Source of the DNA: Toxotes chatareus
Lineage: Eukaryota > Chordata > Actinopteri > Toxotidae
DNA: 64,000 nucleotides
Direction of reading: 5' to 3'
Assembly: GCA_016801885.1 (NCBI GenBank)
Contig: JAFBJY010001392.1
Location: forward strand, 62,001-126,000
Made by a program: the position numbers and the translations under genes. Of the stretch, positions 52,771 through 64,000 are shown piece by piece. Under the pieces are notes generated by a model. It ran no database searches and had not been told where the DNA came from. It saw nothing but the letters and a program-made list of their open reading frames with translations. Each line of letters opens with the position of its first letter. Within the stretch, counting starts at the first letter, position 1.

Positions 52771-53409
52771 GATTTCTAATCTGAATTGAATGAGTTCTCT
52801 TACTGTTTTATACTTGAACTGTAAAGTGAGTAGTAGTCTACCTCAAGTTACACAATGCACCACAGAGAAATGTGTCAGTTGTTTATACATTTGCAGACAT
52901 TTCATTATGCATTAATGTGTTCTTTACAATGTTTTGTACAACTTCACAAATGTTTTTCATTGGCATTATTTGCTGCCTGTGTGCTGTTAAATTTTACAGT
53001 TTTAAGACAGCAATTAATTCAAAGTGTCTTGTGTTGAATTTTTAAATGTATTTGCACAAATAAAAGCAAAAAAAAAAAAAAAATAACAGGATGGTGTTTG
53101 GTGGTCATTTTCCCATAAAACTAAATATAATAATAAATTTGAATTCTAAAAACTGTAAATAAAACACATTTTGAGTGGAGAAGAGTTTATATTGAAATTA
53201 ACTAAATTATAGAGTTACACTCAGTGAGGGATGAGTATTTTAACAGGAGGAGTTCAAGTTAACTCTGTTTCAGAGTTAAAAATTCATCTCCAGGAACAGA
53301 GTTATTTTAACTCTGCCACAGAGTCTGTTCTATGGTCACACATGTTCACTCAATTTGAGTTGATTTTAACTCACAGAGCTTATTCCAGAGGCTAAAATTT
53401 GCTGTGTGT

Positions 53410-54199
53410 GCAGTATTTCCAGCTTTACACATGAACTTCTACAAAAATAAACACTTCTGTAGTGATGAAGAAAAGTGTCCATGTAACATTTAGAGCTTGA
53501 CCATGGTTCCTGGCCCCTAAACAGAGGAGGAGCAGAGAAAATGTGGGCCAATAGGAGCTGTTTTAGGGTACTGAGTAAAGTTGATCATTTTGAATCTGAT
53601 TTCCAGAAATGTCATCTCTATATTGTTTCCAAACCTCTTTGCACTCACCCCACCAGGGATGGCAGCTGAGATGTTCAGATAAACAGAAGTGAACCATGAA
53701 GCACGTGCTGGGTTAAACATCATCACTGGCTGACAGATGAAGTCCAGGGTAAGAAAGCTGAGAGCAGAAGAGGAACACATTCACAAAGTGTGATATTAAA
53801 GAGAGTCAACAATGAAATCTGCTCTTCACCTGAGCTTCTTTCCACTAACTGCCTCTAGAAGGTGCCAAAGCTCCTGAAGTGCTGATTTGGAAATGTTTCA
53901 TATTATCTCAGGAATAATATGATGGAAACTTGAAATGATTGTGATGATTGTTTACTGTATAAGTCCATGTAAGAGCTCCTTATTTGGCATTATTTACTAG
54001 AGGAAGTCAGGCTGCTTCCTGAACGGAGACAACTATTCCCAAATGTACTCAGTGGTTTCACTGTGTTAGGCAATAACTAAGATTTCATGTTTCATTCTAA
54101 ACTCCAGTGCCAGCCAATGGAGACAGGCCAATACTGAGTGAATACAATACTGAATACATATGAAAAACTGCAGGATCTGTGCATGAGGACAGGATATTT
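53410..54199. other. Spacer, no supported gene
   Basis: A minus-strand 87-codon frame at 53517-53780 (with a WFTSVYLNISAAIPGGVSAK stretch) looks somewhat like part of a membrane or secreted protein exon, but it has no splice context or family that I can name. Nothing else seen. Confidence 0.35.
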
Positions 54200-54935
54200 T
54201 CAACTCTTTTTGGACTTTTGTTAAACCCTATATAGTGCCTTTTGGACTCTTGAGGACTCTTGGGTTTTGTTAGTAGCTTCCTGTTTTTGTTAAAACATGT
54301 TACTCTTGTTTTGGTCTCTTGAGTTTTGGTTTTGCTTTTCCTGTTTTATTTTGAACCCCTTGCCCTTGTGTATCTGTCCTCTGTCTACTTCTTGTCTTTT
54401 TCCTGTTTACCTCCTTTGCTGATTGTCTGTCCCGCCCTAATGTGTGTCACCTGTTGTCAATTAGCCAGAGTGTATTTAAGTCTCCTTGTCAGTGTGTCTC
54501 AGTCTGAGCCTGTGTTCACCAGTGTTTTGTTCAAGTCACTTCCTGCTGTGTTCTTGCTGTGGTTGTACCTGCTTTTCTCATCCTGGACTCTGTGTTCACC
54601 TGCTGTCCTGTCCTTAGTGTTACCTGTTTCCCTGTCTTTGTCACCTTTGGGATTTGTCCTCTGTTCCCTTTGGATTCACTTTCATTTGTTCACCCCAAGT
54701 AAGGACTTCAAAGTTTGAAGTTTTGGACTTTAGCTTCTGATGTTTTTCTCCTTCTTGGACGATTTAGTTGTTTAAGTTTTGTTTCCTGGCCTTGGACTTT
54801 GATCCAGTGATTTTGAGTTTAATAAAGAGGGCTTTAACTGACTCGTCTGACCGTCTTGGGGTTTCTACACCTGTCCACTCCCATTAGTGTTCTTGGCCAC
54901 AGCAGTGACTGTAACAGGTCCCTGCTGACCTCTCA
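54200..54935 (+). repeat. Second copy of the repeat family at 31.35 kb
   Basis: Shares GATTGTCTGTCCCGCCCTAAT, GTGTATTTAAGTCTC, TTTCCTGGCCTTGGACTTTG, TTAATAAAG and CTTGGGGTTT with the inverse of 31350-31967. A small third piece (TTATCTGTCCTCTGTCTACTTC) lies at about 55200-55245. No ORF of note. Confidence 0.6.
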
Positions 54936-55999
54936 TTTCATATCTTATCTACACTGTTTAAATATATGACACCATGTGGACACGATACCATCTGAAAGGA
55001 TTTTAAACCTCAGGATGAGACCACTTGAAAGTTTACTGATCCCTGGAACAACATCTGATGCTGTAGCTGATTTTCTTACCTGATCATCTGCATCTCCAGA
55101 GCACATGCTCATCTGACCACTGCTCTCAGCATCTCTCTCCTCTTTCTGTCTCTCAGTTCTCCCTGCATTGTGACGTGACCCTTTGAAACCCTAGCCCTTG
55201 TTTATCTGTCCTCTGTCTACTTCTTGTCTTTTTCCTGTTTCCCTCTGTGATGAAGACCACGTCACTGCTCACTGGTAGCACATGGTAGGACAGACACTCA
55301 GCCCTGTACCCATTCATGGTTCATAACAACTAGTTCCCCACTGTTTTCCTGGTGAGTGCACGCACCATATTGGACACAGGTTCATACACCATATACCCAA
55401 CCCTCACAGTAAAACATAAGAAACACACTACACACCAGCTCTGTTATTTCAAGATGGTTTATTCACTCATGCTTTTACCAGTGCTGCTGCCATCTTGGTC
55501 CTCTCCTTCTCTGTGCCTGGGGGCTGAACCAGAGCAGCTGAAGAAGGCTGCCTTATACAGTGGTAGGAGGTACCTGTACAGCTGAATTGCCATACCAGGT
55601 CCCACTGAGTTGGAGGGGCGATTTTGGTTTGGCATTAATATAATGGATGATATGATGAAGCAGGTTCATGTATGTGTGAATTATTGAAATGATGATTTGC
55701 GTTTTGTTGTGAGTTTAATATGGGACCTGATTATGAAGATGTGGTGACCAGAGATCTCATTTAATGCACTGATTGTAAATTGGTCAGTCTTGGAAGGGGC
55801 TTAGGGTTTATAATGCTCCGGCCAACAAAGCACTCGAGGAGAGAGTGAGGGATGTAATACCCAGTAAATTATGGATTTAGTTTTTGTTAATTTTGCCTTG
55901 CTTTTTGATAGCACTTTTTTTTTGGCTGTAAATAAACGCACCACTCAAATGCTATTTGCGACTCTGGCCATCATTTTGAAAATTTCCTAAACTAAAAAG
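54936..55999. other. Spacer, no gene seen
   Basis: Apart from the short repeat piece near 55200-55245, no coding, RNA or repeat features I can support. Confidence 0.4.
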
Positions 56000-58572
56000 T
56001 AGTGGTGAGCAAGTGAAACCTCATGATGCACTGAAGCTTTCCTAACAATTGTGCCGAAAAAGATTCAAAGCTTCAAGACTTCAGTCACAGTGACATCTGG
56101 TGGACAACTGAAGCCATAGCACCTTCTAAAGAAAACGACTGAAGCACTGGCACTTTCAATCCCATGACAGCAATAAAAGTTCAGAAAAGTCTGTGTGGTC
56201 ATTCAAGTGTTTTGTTCATTCATACCAAATAATGATTATATCGTCATTACAATAAAATATGCAGATGTTCTCCCCCATACTCTAAAACACATTCCAGATT
56301 GACCCAAAGAATAAATGCAAATTATATTAAGGGTTAAATGTTGGTTAAGGGTTTATTTAAAGCTTTGAGCTTTATTTCTTTATGTCAAAAAAAAGTCCCT
56401 AACAGGATAAGAGATCCTTCTTACTTTGCAAATGATCATGGTGTTTGAATTCAGAAACATTGTTTTTTGTGTGTTTTTGTGTGAAGTGTTTTTTAGGAAA
56501 ACCTTTAAAGATAATGTTATGTCATTTGGGGACTTGTATGGTTCATTTGGAATGATTATTTACAGAACCAGACAAGTAATTTGTCTTCACGGGGTTTTAT
56601 TGAGAAATATAATTTAATAATAAATAAATACAAATAATAACTTTTTCTACTGTCACAGGCTTCAGTCGGCTCCTCTTCTGGCTGACCAGCTCCCCAGCTT
56701 TGGAAAATATCCTTCCACAGAGAACAGATGATGCTGGGATGCACAAATACTTCCATGCAGGTTTCCACAGCGTAGGATATAAAGTCTTTCGTGCCACCCT
56801 GTACTTCAGGGGATCCTCTGCTCTTGTCAGAATCTGTTCTTTCAAATATCTATGACACAGGCAGTAAGACAATGAATGACTGAATAAAACAACTGATGTT
56901 TCAACAGTAATCAACATGCATACCTCTGGATCTCCACTGCAGTGCTGACAGATGCACTGCTGGTGTGGTGCTGAGACTCTACATAGTTGTCCAGTAAAGC
57001 CCACAAGTTGTAATTTTCTTCACCAGCACTGGCAGATGTTGTTGCAGTCTCCAGTGGCACATCTTCTGCCGACCCATCAATAAGACTGGCACACTCTCAG
57101 CCTTTCTACAGCAGCCTGAGCATTGCTTTGATTAGTAAAGCCAGCCTGTTTAAACCGTGGATCCAAGATGGTGGCCACAGGCAGGGAGTTCACCTTTTCC
57201 AAGCCCCTGAATTTTTCATTCAAATCAGTTTTCAAATGGTTGGCAAGCGTGTCATAGTCATCAGCAGTGAAAGGCACTATGTCAGTGCTAAGTGATGCCA
57301 GGGCTGCCCCTAAAGGTTCTCTCTGCTCATAAAGCCTATGGAACAAGGCATAAGTGCTGTTCCATCTGGCTTCGACCTCTTGAACAAGCTTTTTTGGGGG
57401 CATGCCCATATTAGCTTGAATAGAGCACAACTTTTCCTTTGCTTTTGAACTGGACTTGAAGTGTGCCACTATTTTGCGGGCCCTACTGTGCATGTTTTCC
57501 AGCTCAGAAATCTGACAGAGTGATTTTTTGACAATGAGATTCAGCATGTGGGCAAAGCAATAAATATGTCTAATGTTTAACTGAGTAACACTTGCCACAA
57601 TATTGTGAGCTCCATCAGTAACCATCCCACAGACCAAGGCCTTCTCTTTGGTTACAGTGTACCTTGCTTCCACCATTGCCTTTACAGTTTTGTGGCTTGG
57701 AATGGAGAATGATGGGTCCAGGATTTTAATGACATTTTGGAACCCTTCATCCACAACGACAGAAAAAGGCTGACCATCTTTAACTATCATGTCCTCCAAG
57801 GCCTCATCCAGCTGCTGTTTTCTGGACACTGTGTGGGAGAAAGGTTGCTATATGAATATGATACACATGATCTACAATAAATAGATGCACATACATATAT
57901 GCACTATATATATGTATATATATAGCTTACTGTCAGGATTTCCAGTGTTGATGGGTATGATTGTCATCATGCCTGGCACGCAAGTGTCTCATCATAGATG
58001 ATGTGTTGTTGCTGTAAGACAACTCTTGTGTGCAGAGCAAACACCTCACTTACAAGCAATTGTAATTTTGAGACCCATTTAAAGATTAAAAATACAATTC
58101 AATTATGGAAACATAAAATGTATGCCATAAACTGCATTATACCTTAATTGGTGGTATGAGATCAAAATGATCCCAAACTTTAGAACGTCGCTTATTGGTG
58201 GTACTCACCATGAAACTTGTCAAAATACTCTCACTCTCACTCTCCAAATCTCTATCTCCTCACAACCCCATTTTGAAGCATAATGATGCATCTTATATAG
58301 CTGGTATGGCACCAAACCACTCAAATCTGTCAAACCTGTCAAACTGTCATTGGCTCAGAATGCATTGAAACGCCATGAGCCAATGACATACATGGAAAGA
58401 CTATGAGCCAATGAAAAGCTTCGAAACATTTTGAAGCAATGAAGCGCGAAGCAAAACATCGGTCATGTGACACTGGTGTTTAGATACAAGCTCCGACACA
58501 GCGTTTCGAATCACTCCGCTTCAGGAAGAGTGACACAAGCTCTAAAGCCTCGGTATCATTTGCCCATCACTA
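56000..58572. mobile_element. ZBED-type hAT element, almost complete
   Basis: The left end TAGTGGTGAGCAAGTGAAACC (56000) and the right end ...GTATCATTTGCCCATCACTA (58572) are inverted relatives. The interior encodes a hAT transposase on the minus strand in exons. The 8-bp flanks CTAAAAAG and GGTACTGT do not match, so the insertion has been rearranged or one flank replaced. The right flank runs directly into a BED-finger sequence of another hAT. Confidence 0.75.
56610..58044 (-). CDS. hAT transposase (ZBED-like), exons partly open
   Basis: Minus strand. A BED finger at about 57955-58044 (CLLCTQELSYSNNTSSMMRH then LRARH) fits C-x2-C...H-x4-H. The main exon 57077-57829 (250 codons open) has FSVVVDEGFQNVIKILDP, GMVTDGAHNIV, YCFAHMLNLIVKK and EARWNSTYALF, the RNase H-like catalytic region with Asp residues in VVDEGF and VTDGAHN. 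The C-terminal hATC dimerisation part at 56610-56860 has WKYLCIPASSVLCGRIFS and LVSQKRSRL. Total of roughly 550-600 residues, near family size. Joining frames between the three parts requires introns or small shifts that I cannot prove. DNA cut-and-paste transposase; may or may not be active. Confidence 0.7.
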
Positions 58573-59014
58573 GGTACTGTGCAAAACCTGTCGCGCTAAA
58601 GTTGCAACATCCAGCGGAAACACAACCAGTTTATACCGACACCTGAAAAATCACAACAGGTCTTTGCATGACGAAAAGTTCTGGTGAAAAGTCTGAGAAT
58701 GATGCTCAGGCCCGAAGAAGCCAACAGACAATTCCATCATGTTTCGCCAGCATAACTCCATTTGATAAGAGCAGCTGAAGACACGGGAGATAACGTGGTG
58801 ACTGTTCACACGGTCACCAAAGGCGGATTTAAAACCTCCTCCACACGCTGGACAGAAGATATGTGATTCCCTCCTGCACCTACTTCAGCCAGGTTGCCAT
58901 CCCACAGCTGTATGCAGAGTGTAAAGAAAAAGTGCTAACAGAGCTGAAAAATGTGGATATATCTGCAAGACAAATCGCAATTAGACCTTTTCCTAAAATC
59001 GTCCAGCCCTACTT
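58573..59014 (+). pseudogene. BED-finger hAT transposase N-terminal fragment
   Basis: The plus-strand shifting frame gives CKTCRAKVATSSGNTTSLYR and HLKNH (about 58581-58655), a BED zinc finger, then a Ser/Thr linker with ITPFDKSS. DRRYVIPSCTYFSQVAIPQL and YAECKEKVL (about 58850-58935) follow. Stops and missing bases interrupt it. The rest of the transposase is absent, since the inverted-duplication arm starts at about 59015. Confidence 0.65.
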
Positions 59015-60790
59015 CACACCCTTGCTGCAGGACACTTAGATATGAAGATCACAAACACACAAGTATAAGGCAAATGAAATCTAAAGTTCAACACATTAAA
59101 ACTATCACATACCTGGCGGGATGTCACCTGTCTCAAGACAAAACATTACCACTACCTATAACTCTGCTTACCACAAGTAGTGAGGGTCACATATTCTGTC
59201 AGGTCTGAACGATCAGCCAGGTTCATAGATGCTTCAGTAGATGGGAGGTCTGAAATGCAGACAACACATACAGTTTAATATGAACTGATTAAATACTGTA
59301 CTTTGGAATTCTTATCATCCACTTCTCACAATCACATATTTTTGTCTGTGTCAAGATACAAATCTCTCAAAATATAAGTGCAGCAAAATATGAATTTTTA
59401 AATGTCCTACCATCATCACTGTAGATGAAAAAACACAGATCTTTGAAACATCCTCATCCACCTCTGCTCCCTGTTGATCTGTGACTTTCAGTGTGTTTCA
59501 GTGTTCAGTGTGCCATAACAACTCCACGTTACAACATGTTTACATCTTTATTAATTTAATACTAAACATCTGACTTACCTGCACTGAGAAAATCTGAGAA
59601 GCAAGCCTCTTCCAGTTTAATGTACTTCTTCTTCCCTCCATGTTGTACTTTGATCAACATGTTGGCTTGATATAAAGGAAGAAAATGTCATATGTCTGAG
59701 AATAACATGTTCAAGTTAAAGTTTATCCCAACTACACACTGTTAAAATACACACGTTTCACCGCTGTTCAAAACAGCAAGGCTACAGTTTATAAGCTCAA
59801 CTGTTAGCATGCTAGCCAAAACTGACTTTTCAGCTGCGTCTGCGCCATTGAGCCGGAAATTATACATATAGCCAACTAATGCTGCGGGAGCTACTTGCTC
59901 TAAATAATGGAGTAAAAGCAATGGGGTTACGTTCAACATCAAGTTCGCAGTCATTAGCGGTACTATGTAAGTAGATAAAGTGAGAACAATGACAAAATAT
60001 CACACATTTAAAGTACTTTCTGATAAAATCATGCTCTTACCAGCCTTGTGACGACGTTCCTTGTGCTGCTCATGCCGCGATAAAATGCGTCGTGAACTCC
60101 AGGGACAGAGTTAAAACCAGATCCTGAACACCAGGGAATAAACTCCAAAATTCAACTCGGCCTGGGTGTACACCTTAACACAAACTGTAGTCAGAGTTAT
60201 AAAATAAACTCCAGAAATGTAACTCTTTCACACTTTTGCCTGACTCCAGATTTTAGTACTTTGTGAATTTGCTGTGTGTTAGTACATGTAGTTGTGTACA
60301 GTTCAGCTGCTGCTGTCCTTGGTGCTGAATTCACCAACCCAGCTGAATGGTCCTGAGTGCTTATTGTTGTAATTCATTTGGTATTTTTGAGAAGATTGAA
60401 TATCATTAGTATGGGTTATGTTTTGGTTAGTGTTAGGCTTTCAGTTATGATGGTTAAGGTTAGGTTAGGTTAAGGAGCAAGGGAATGCATTATGGTAACG
60501 TGTCCTCACAACTATAGTAAGAATCTGTTTGTGTGTGTGTGTGTGTTTGTCCTTTGATGCCTTTGATGTATCAACATTCTACAGCCTGATGTCACAGGCT
60601 GCAGTAAGTGGACACACAGCCAGAGACAAGTTCAGAAGTCAAACAGGAACAGAGACAGTTGGACTGGACAGGACTTGCTCATGGTTTAGGAAGAAAGAAG
60701 CACTCGGATATTTCTGCACAATTATTGACAAGGAAGGGAGGAGCTACTGCTGTTACAAGGACAAGAGGAAACTACAGGAAAGTCCAGATC
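59015..60790. repeat. Right arm of the large inverted duplication
   Basis: Inverse of 49110-50978. On the minus strand it keeps exon 1 at 60041-60073 (33 bp, same size as on the left), exon 2 at 59579-59665 with an intact donor CAG|GTAAGT, and exon 59172-59249 (78 bp). It includes the transposon-like end near 60270-60283 but is cut off at 59015 before the later exons. Confidence 0.85.
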
Positions 60791-61346
60791 ACCTTCAAGG
60801 TTTTCAGTAAGTCAGTACATGTTAGATTTTTTTTTAATGCTGATCATGATTGTGAGATATTCTCATGGCTGCTCAACTTCTTAACTTTGTTTTGGTGTGA
60901 TGCACTGTAGTTTGTGTTAAAGGAAAGGATTTCTAGGAAGTCTGTACTGTCTGCAACAAGATCCTTTCTAAAGAAATTCTAATGGAAATGATGGAGCATA
61001 AAATCCACAGTCCCTGTCCTGTGGAAAAGTTGACTTCCAGAGGTGAAAAGAAGCAAACATGAGGCTTCAACAGTCTGAGTAGATCAAGTTTCTATCTTCC
61101 AGGTATTTTTAGTCCAAAATTCTCCTCTTTGTGTTTCTACACCTAATGTTTCCTTTCAAAGCTGTGGTGGAGAGATGGCAACACAGAGAGGAAATTCTGC
61201 ACTAAAAGACATTTGAAGATACTCTGCACACACACACTTTGTTCTGCAAGTAGTTATAGTTATGTCAGAGCAGCATCAGGTAAAACAATGAAGAATGATC
61301 AATACAGATCCTGATTTGCTGCAAGTCCTATATTCTCCATGATGAT

Positions 61347-61379
<33 letters not shown>

Positions 61380-61699
61380 TGGGAAAAGAAGGATGAAGGA
61401 AAAGTTCTGCAGCAGCTGTAGAATTTTATTATTATGACCACAATTACACCACAAGAGCCAGTTTGACTCTGTCATTTCCAGGCTCTGTGTTTCCAGTTCA
61501 CCATTCACCACACAATGATGTACTTTATTTCTTCATGATGACTCTTGGAAGTTTTTGAAGAGAGAGGAGAAAATTTCTTCTGTTGTTTTTCCCTTTTTTT
61601 TTCTCTCACAAAACTCGTTTTAAATATTTTCATGATTCGAAGGAAAACACATTTTCTTTGTGGTCAGATAAAATTACTTAGTGTTCCATTATAAAATTA
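60791..61699. other. Spacer with (GT)n, no gene seen
   Basis: A (GT)15 microsatellite at 61348-61378. No supported coding sequence. Confidence 0.45.
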
Positions 61700-62003
61700 C
61701 TAAGTGTTTTCAGGAAGGGACGTCACTTCACATACCTTCACAACTCGAGTCAGCATCAGACGGACACACGCACAATAAACATCCACGGTAGCTGGAATTT
61801 CCCTCTCAGCTCCGGTGTTTCCTGGTGGAAAACGCCAGGACATGAAATGAAAAGAGTGAAACGATCCTTTGCCTTGAAATCCAAAGAGGAAAGCGACGCC
61901 AGGAATCCACACGGTGTGTATCCAGAAGTAAAGCATGGTGTCCTTTAATCAGCTGCAAAAGCTCCGCGCTCTTCCCGACGAAGCTCCGTGTCCAGCGGTT
62001 CAT
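61700..62003 (-). CDS. Weak candidate 5' exon with signal-peptide-like start
   Basis: The minus-strand ATG at 61936 opens MLYFWIHTVWIPGVAFLFG, a hydrophobic N-terminus of signal-peptide type, in a GC-rich patch (61730-62060) with CpGs that could be a promoter or first exon. A different frame from an ATG at 62003 is also open. No domain follows, and no clear GT donor sits right after the hydrophobic part, so the gene, if any, would continue leftward outside recognisable sequence. Function unknown. Confidence 0.25.
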
Positions 62004-64000
62004 TTCCAGAAGAGAAAGCGCTGCAGATGAAGCCGAGCGGAGGAAGAAATCCCAGTGTGAACGCTGCTGATGAACACAAGAGCTGGAGACTCTGTCTCTG
62101 CTTCTTCTGCTGCTTTCACACGGACATTAGTGACCCCTACCGGAACTGTTATCCAGAGAGGAAGAGACTGTGTCTGTGTGTGAGTCCTCTGTCTCTGTGT
62201 GTGTGTGCTCAGTATGTTGCTACTAAAGCGGCGTTTCATGGTTCAGGACTGACAACAGGACTAATGTGGACAAGTCCAACTCATTTCATTCAGTACCACA
62301 ACCATGATGTTGTGAGCAGAAGAGGAGGGGGAATGGGAGGAGGAAGCAACACAAAGTGTTTGCTGGTCTCTGATGGGATCTTAGCCAGCAGTTTGTCTCT
62401 GTGTTATTCTGTCTCTGCACCGTTAAACATTCATACTCAGGTGGACAGTCACAGTGGACACAGTCTAATGTCCAAAGGAAAAAAAAAAGGTCTTTTATCT
62501 CATATTAAAGCTGTGTGATGTTCACTGACACTGACCATGTGTAGTTTAAATACATGCGTACAAGTTTATTTTCCTTCAGACAGACGATGAGCTGATGAAT
62601 GCAGGAAACAACATGAGTCAGACTCAAGTATCTGCCTTTATAATTCTAAAAACATGAGCTGAGGACAAAAGGTGACGACGACAGCTCATATGGAAAATTG
62701 GCGCATTAAGAAAACATATATTTTGTGTGTGAATAATATTAGTGTATATTTTCCAGTTTTGATATATGATGGTATTATAAAAATATATATGTCTTTTCAG
62801 TCTAAAATATTTCTAGTGTATCTACAGGAGCTGATTAGTCCCATATATACAGTGGTGTTCCAGTATATGTCAGAGGTCAAAGTGAAGACAGTCTAGTTGG
62901 TCTCATTGGATAAAGCCAGTTATCTGTGTGTAAACAAGCGTGACAGCAGATTTATTCCACTTAGTTCTGTCAGAGCCACTGAAGCTGTTTCTTTACTTTT
63001 TATTCTTCCCTCGAGCTGCAGTGAGAACATCTACAGAAGAGACATTATTATTATTATTTACTGTCCAACACAGTAAAGTGTAAATGATGGACATTTACTC
63101 AACACAACTTTTTATTTACACTGTCACAGGATAGAAAGAACAAAGAACTTCACAGATACAAAAGTGCACATTTGTCCACCTGCTGTTTCCATAATGTCTC
63201 TACATGTTGTGAGCTTCACTTGGTTTTTGGATCTTTGTCCTCACACAGAAGAGACACTGCTGCTCCCAGTTACATTTTCTATTATTATATTTGTAATTTA
63301 TTGTATTTTTGTTCTCACTTTTGTTTCCATCTGTGAAGCTTCCACCCACGAGACCTTGTGGAATAGGTGGATTGTGTTTGTAGAGTTTATTTACATTCTC
63401 CACCTGTTTCCATCCCACTGCTCATTTGTACTTTAGGCTCAGAGGAAGAAGGAAGAAAACTGTTTTCATTATAACATGCCAGCAGCAAGAGAAGCAACAC
63501 AAAGGTTAGATGGAATCACATCACAGCAATATGATGGTGTGTGTGTGTGTGTGTATGTGTGTGTGTGTGTGTGTGTTGTGAAACAGTTATCTTTATATTT
63601 TTAGGTTTCTTCAAAGTCTAGAAACAGAAACAGTCAGAACATGTCCTCCACATTGCATTTTCTCATTAGAGAGTAAAAATTCTGATTCATTTTACAGAGT
63701 TCAGTCCACTCATGTCTACTGCTGAGTTCAAAGCTCCTGACCTCTAAGAGCCTTGTTTTATAATTCATTTCCAGCCCACAGTGTTTCTGTCCTCCAGCAA
63801 ACCTTTGGATGTCAGTGTGTCAAGCTAATGTTGATGAATCTGAGGCTGTGTTGACTGAGAGAAGAAGCTGTGAGATCTTTTAGACCCTGAGGACTCACTC
63901 TGGACTGATTTGATAGATGCTCCACAAATAAAAGTGCTTCTCCACTCAACTAACTGAAGCTGCTTTTGGTCAAAGAGATATTCATGTGTTCACTGCTCAC
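62004..64000. other. Right end of window, no supported gene
   Basis: The plus-strand 176-codon frame at 61988-62518 overlaps the GC-rich patch and has no family resemblance. A (GT)n tract with one TATG interruption is at 63537-63576. About 63680-63780 is related to 48200-48320. Nothing else recognised. Confidence 0.4.

Larger units (their letters stand above)
49622..53409. mobile_element. Candidate mobile unit with inverted ends and internal spliced gene
   Basis: The left end ACACACAGCAAATT (49622) and right end AATTTGCTGTGTGT (53396-53409) are inverted copies. Subterminal DNA on both sides is rich in GAGTTAAA/TTTAACTC motifs (for example AGAGTTATTTTAACTCTG near 53299). Between them lies a plus-strand gene with a 3' AATAAA (53059) and A17 (53068-53084). 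No target duplication or recognisable transposase was found, so mobility is inferred from the ends and from the multi-copy nature of the gene family in fish. Confidence 0.45.

Noticed and set aside
61988..62518. 176-aa plus-strand ORF
   Set aside because: Composition driven by CTGTGTCTGTGTG-type repeats and a GC-rich patch; no domain or conserved pattern.

Overview
The window looks like teleost (ray-finned fish) nuclear DNA. The basis is a fish-type NLRC3-like NLR immune gene (FISNA-NACHT exon plus dispersed 174-bp leucine-rich-repeat exons) surrounded by transposable elements typical of fish: a Maverick/Polinton, several hAT elements, a Tc1/mariner and its MITE, three APE-type LINEs and a tRNA-derived SINE family. 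No bacterial operon, rRNA or CRISPR array is present.

Layout. One minus-strand NLR gene, or its remains, spans about 44.5 kb down to 0.36 kb. A short non-coding first exon with an ISRE-like site lies near 44.44 kb. The start-codon exon is at 41.34-41.48 kb, three short repeat exons at 40.6-41.2 kb, two linker exons at 39.6-40.1 kb and the FISNA/NACHT exon at 37.60-39.45 kb. Six LRR exon copies follow at about 34.1, 30.6, 29.2, 13.2, 1.0 and 0.4 kb. Two single-base excesses in homopolymer runs break the frame; they are either real lesions or assembly errors.

The introns carry the mobile DNA. A decayed Tc1/mariner lies at 2.3-3.4 kb and an antisense LINE in two blocks at 4.4-9.1 kb. A SINE is at 6.0 kb, and a sense L2-like LINE covers 10.4-12.95 kb. 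Most strikingly, a complete 13,878-bp Maverick/Polinton occupies 14,314-28,191, with roughly 0.55-0.6 kb inverted termini and a perfect 6-bp target duplication GTCAAT. Its left half reads rightward (early exons, protein-primed family-B DNA polymerase, packaging ATPase, two small genes). Its right half reads leftward (protease, major capsid protein, pX/pVI-like protein, penton-type minor capsid protein, integrase with chromodomain, a 43-aa ORF and an unrecognised 214-aa ORF). The two halves meet at back-to-back poly(A) signals near 21,415. Most of the recognisable core genes are broken or have lost key residues, so this is a dead copy. The paralogous intron at 32.29 kb preserves the un-inserted target site. 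Two hAT copies at 34.96-37.48 kb each contain the same nested hAT-like insertion, and every insertion still has its 8-bp target duplication.

The right third (44.5-64 kb) has no confident intact host gene. It holds a SINE, hAT and Tc1 MITEs, a LINE scrap and an inverted duplication (arms 49.11-50.98 and 59.02-60.79 kb). The left arm begins a roughly 3.8-kb unit with inverted ends that carries a spliced gene resembling teleost PB1/SAMD3-like multi-copy proteins. An almost complete ZBED-type hAT with transposase lies at 56.0-58.57 kb. A weak candidate signal-peptide exon sits at 61.9 kb on the minus strand.
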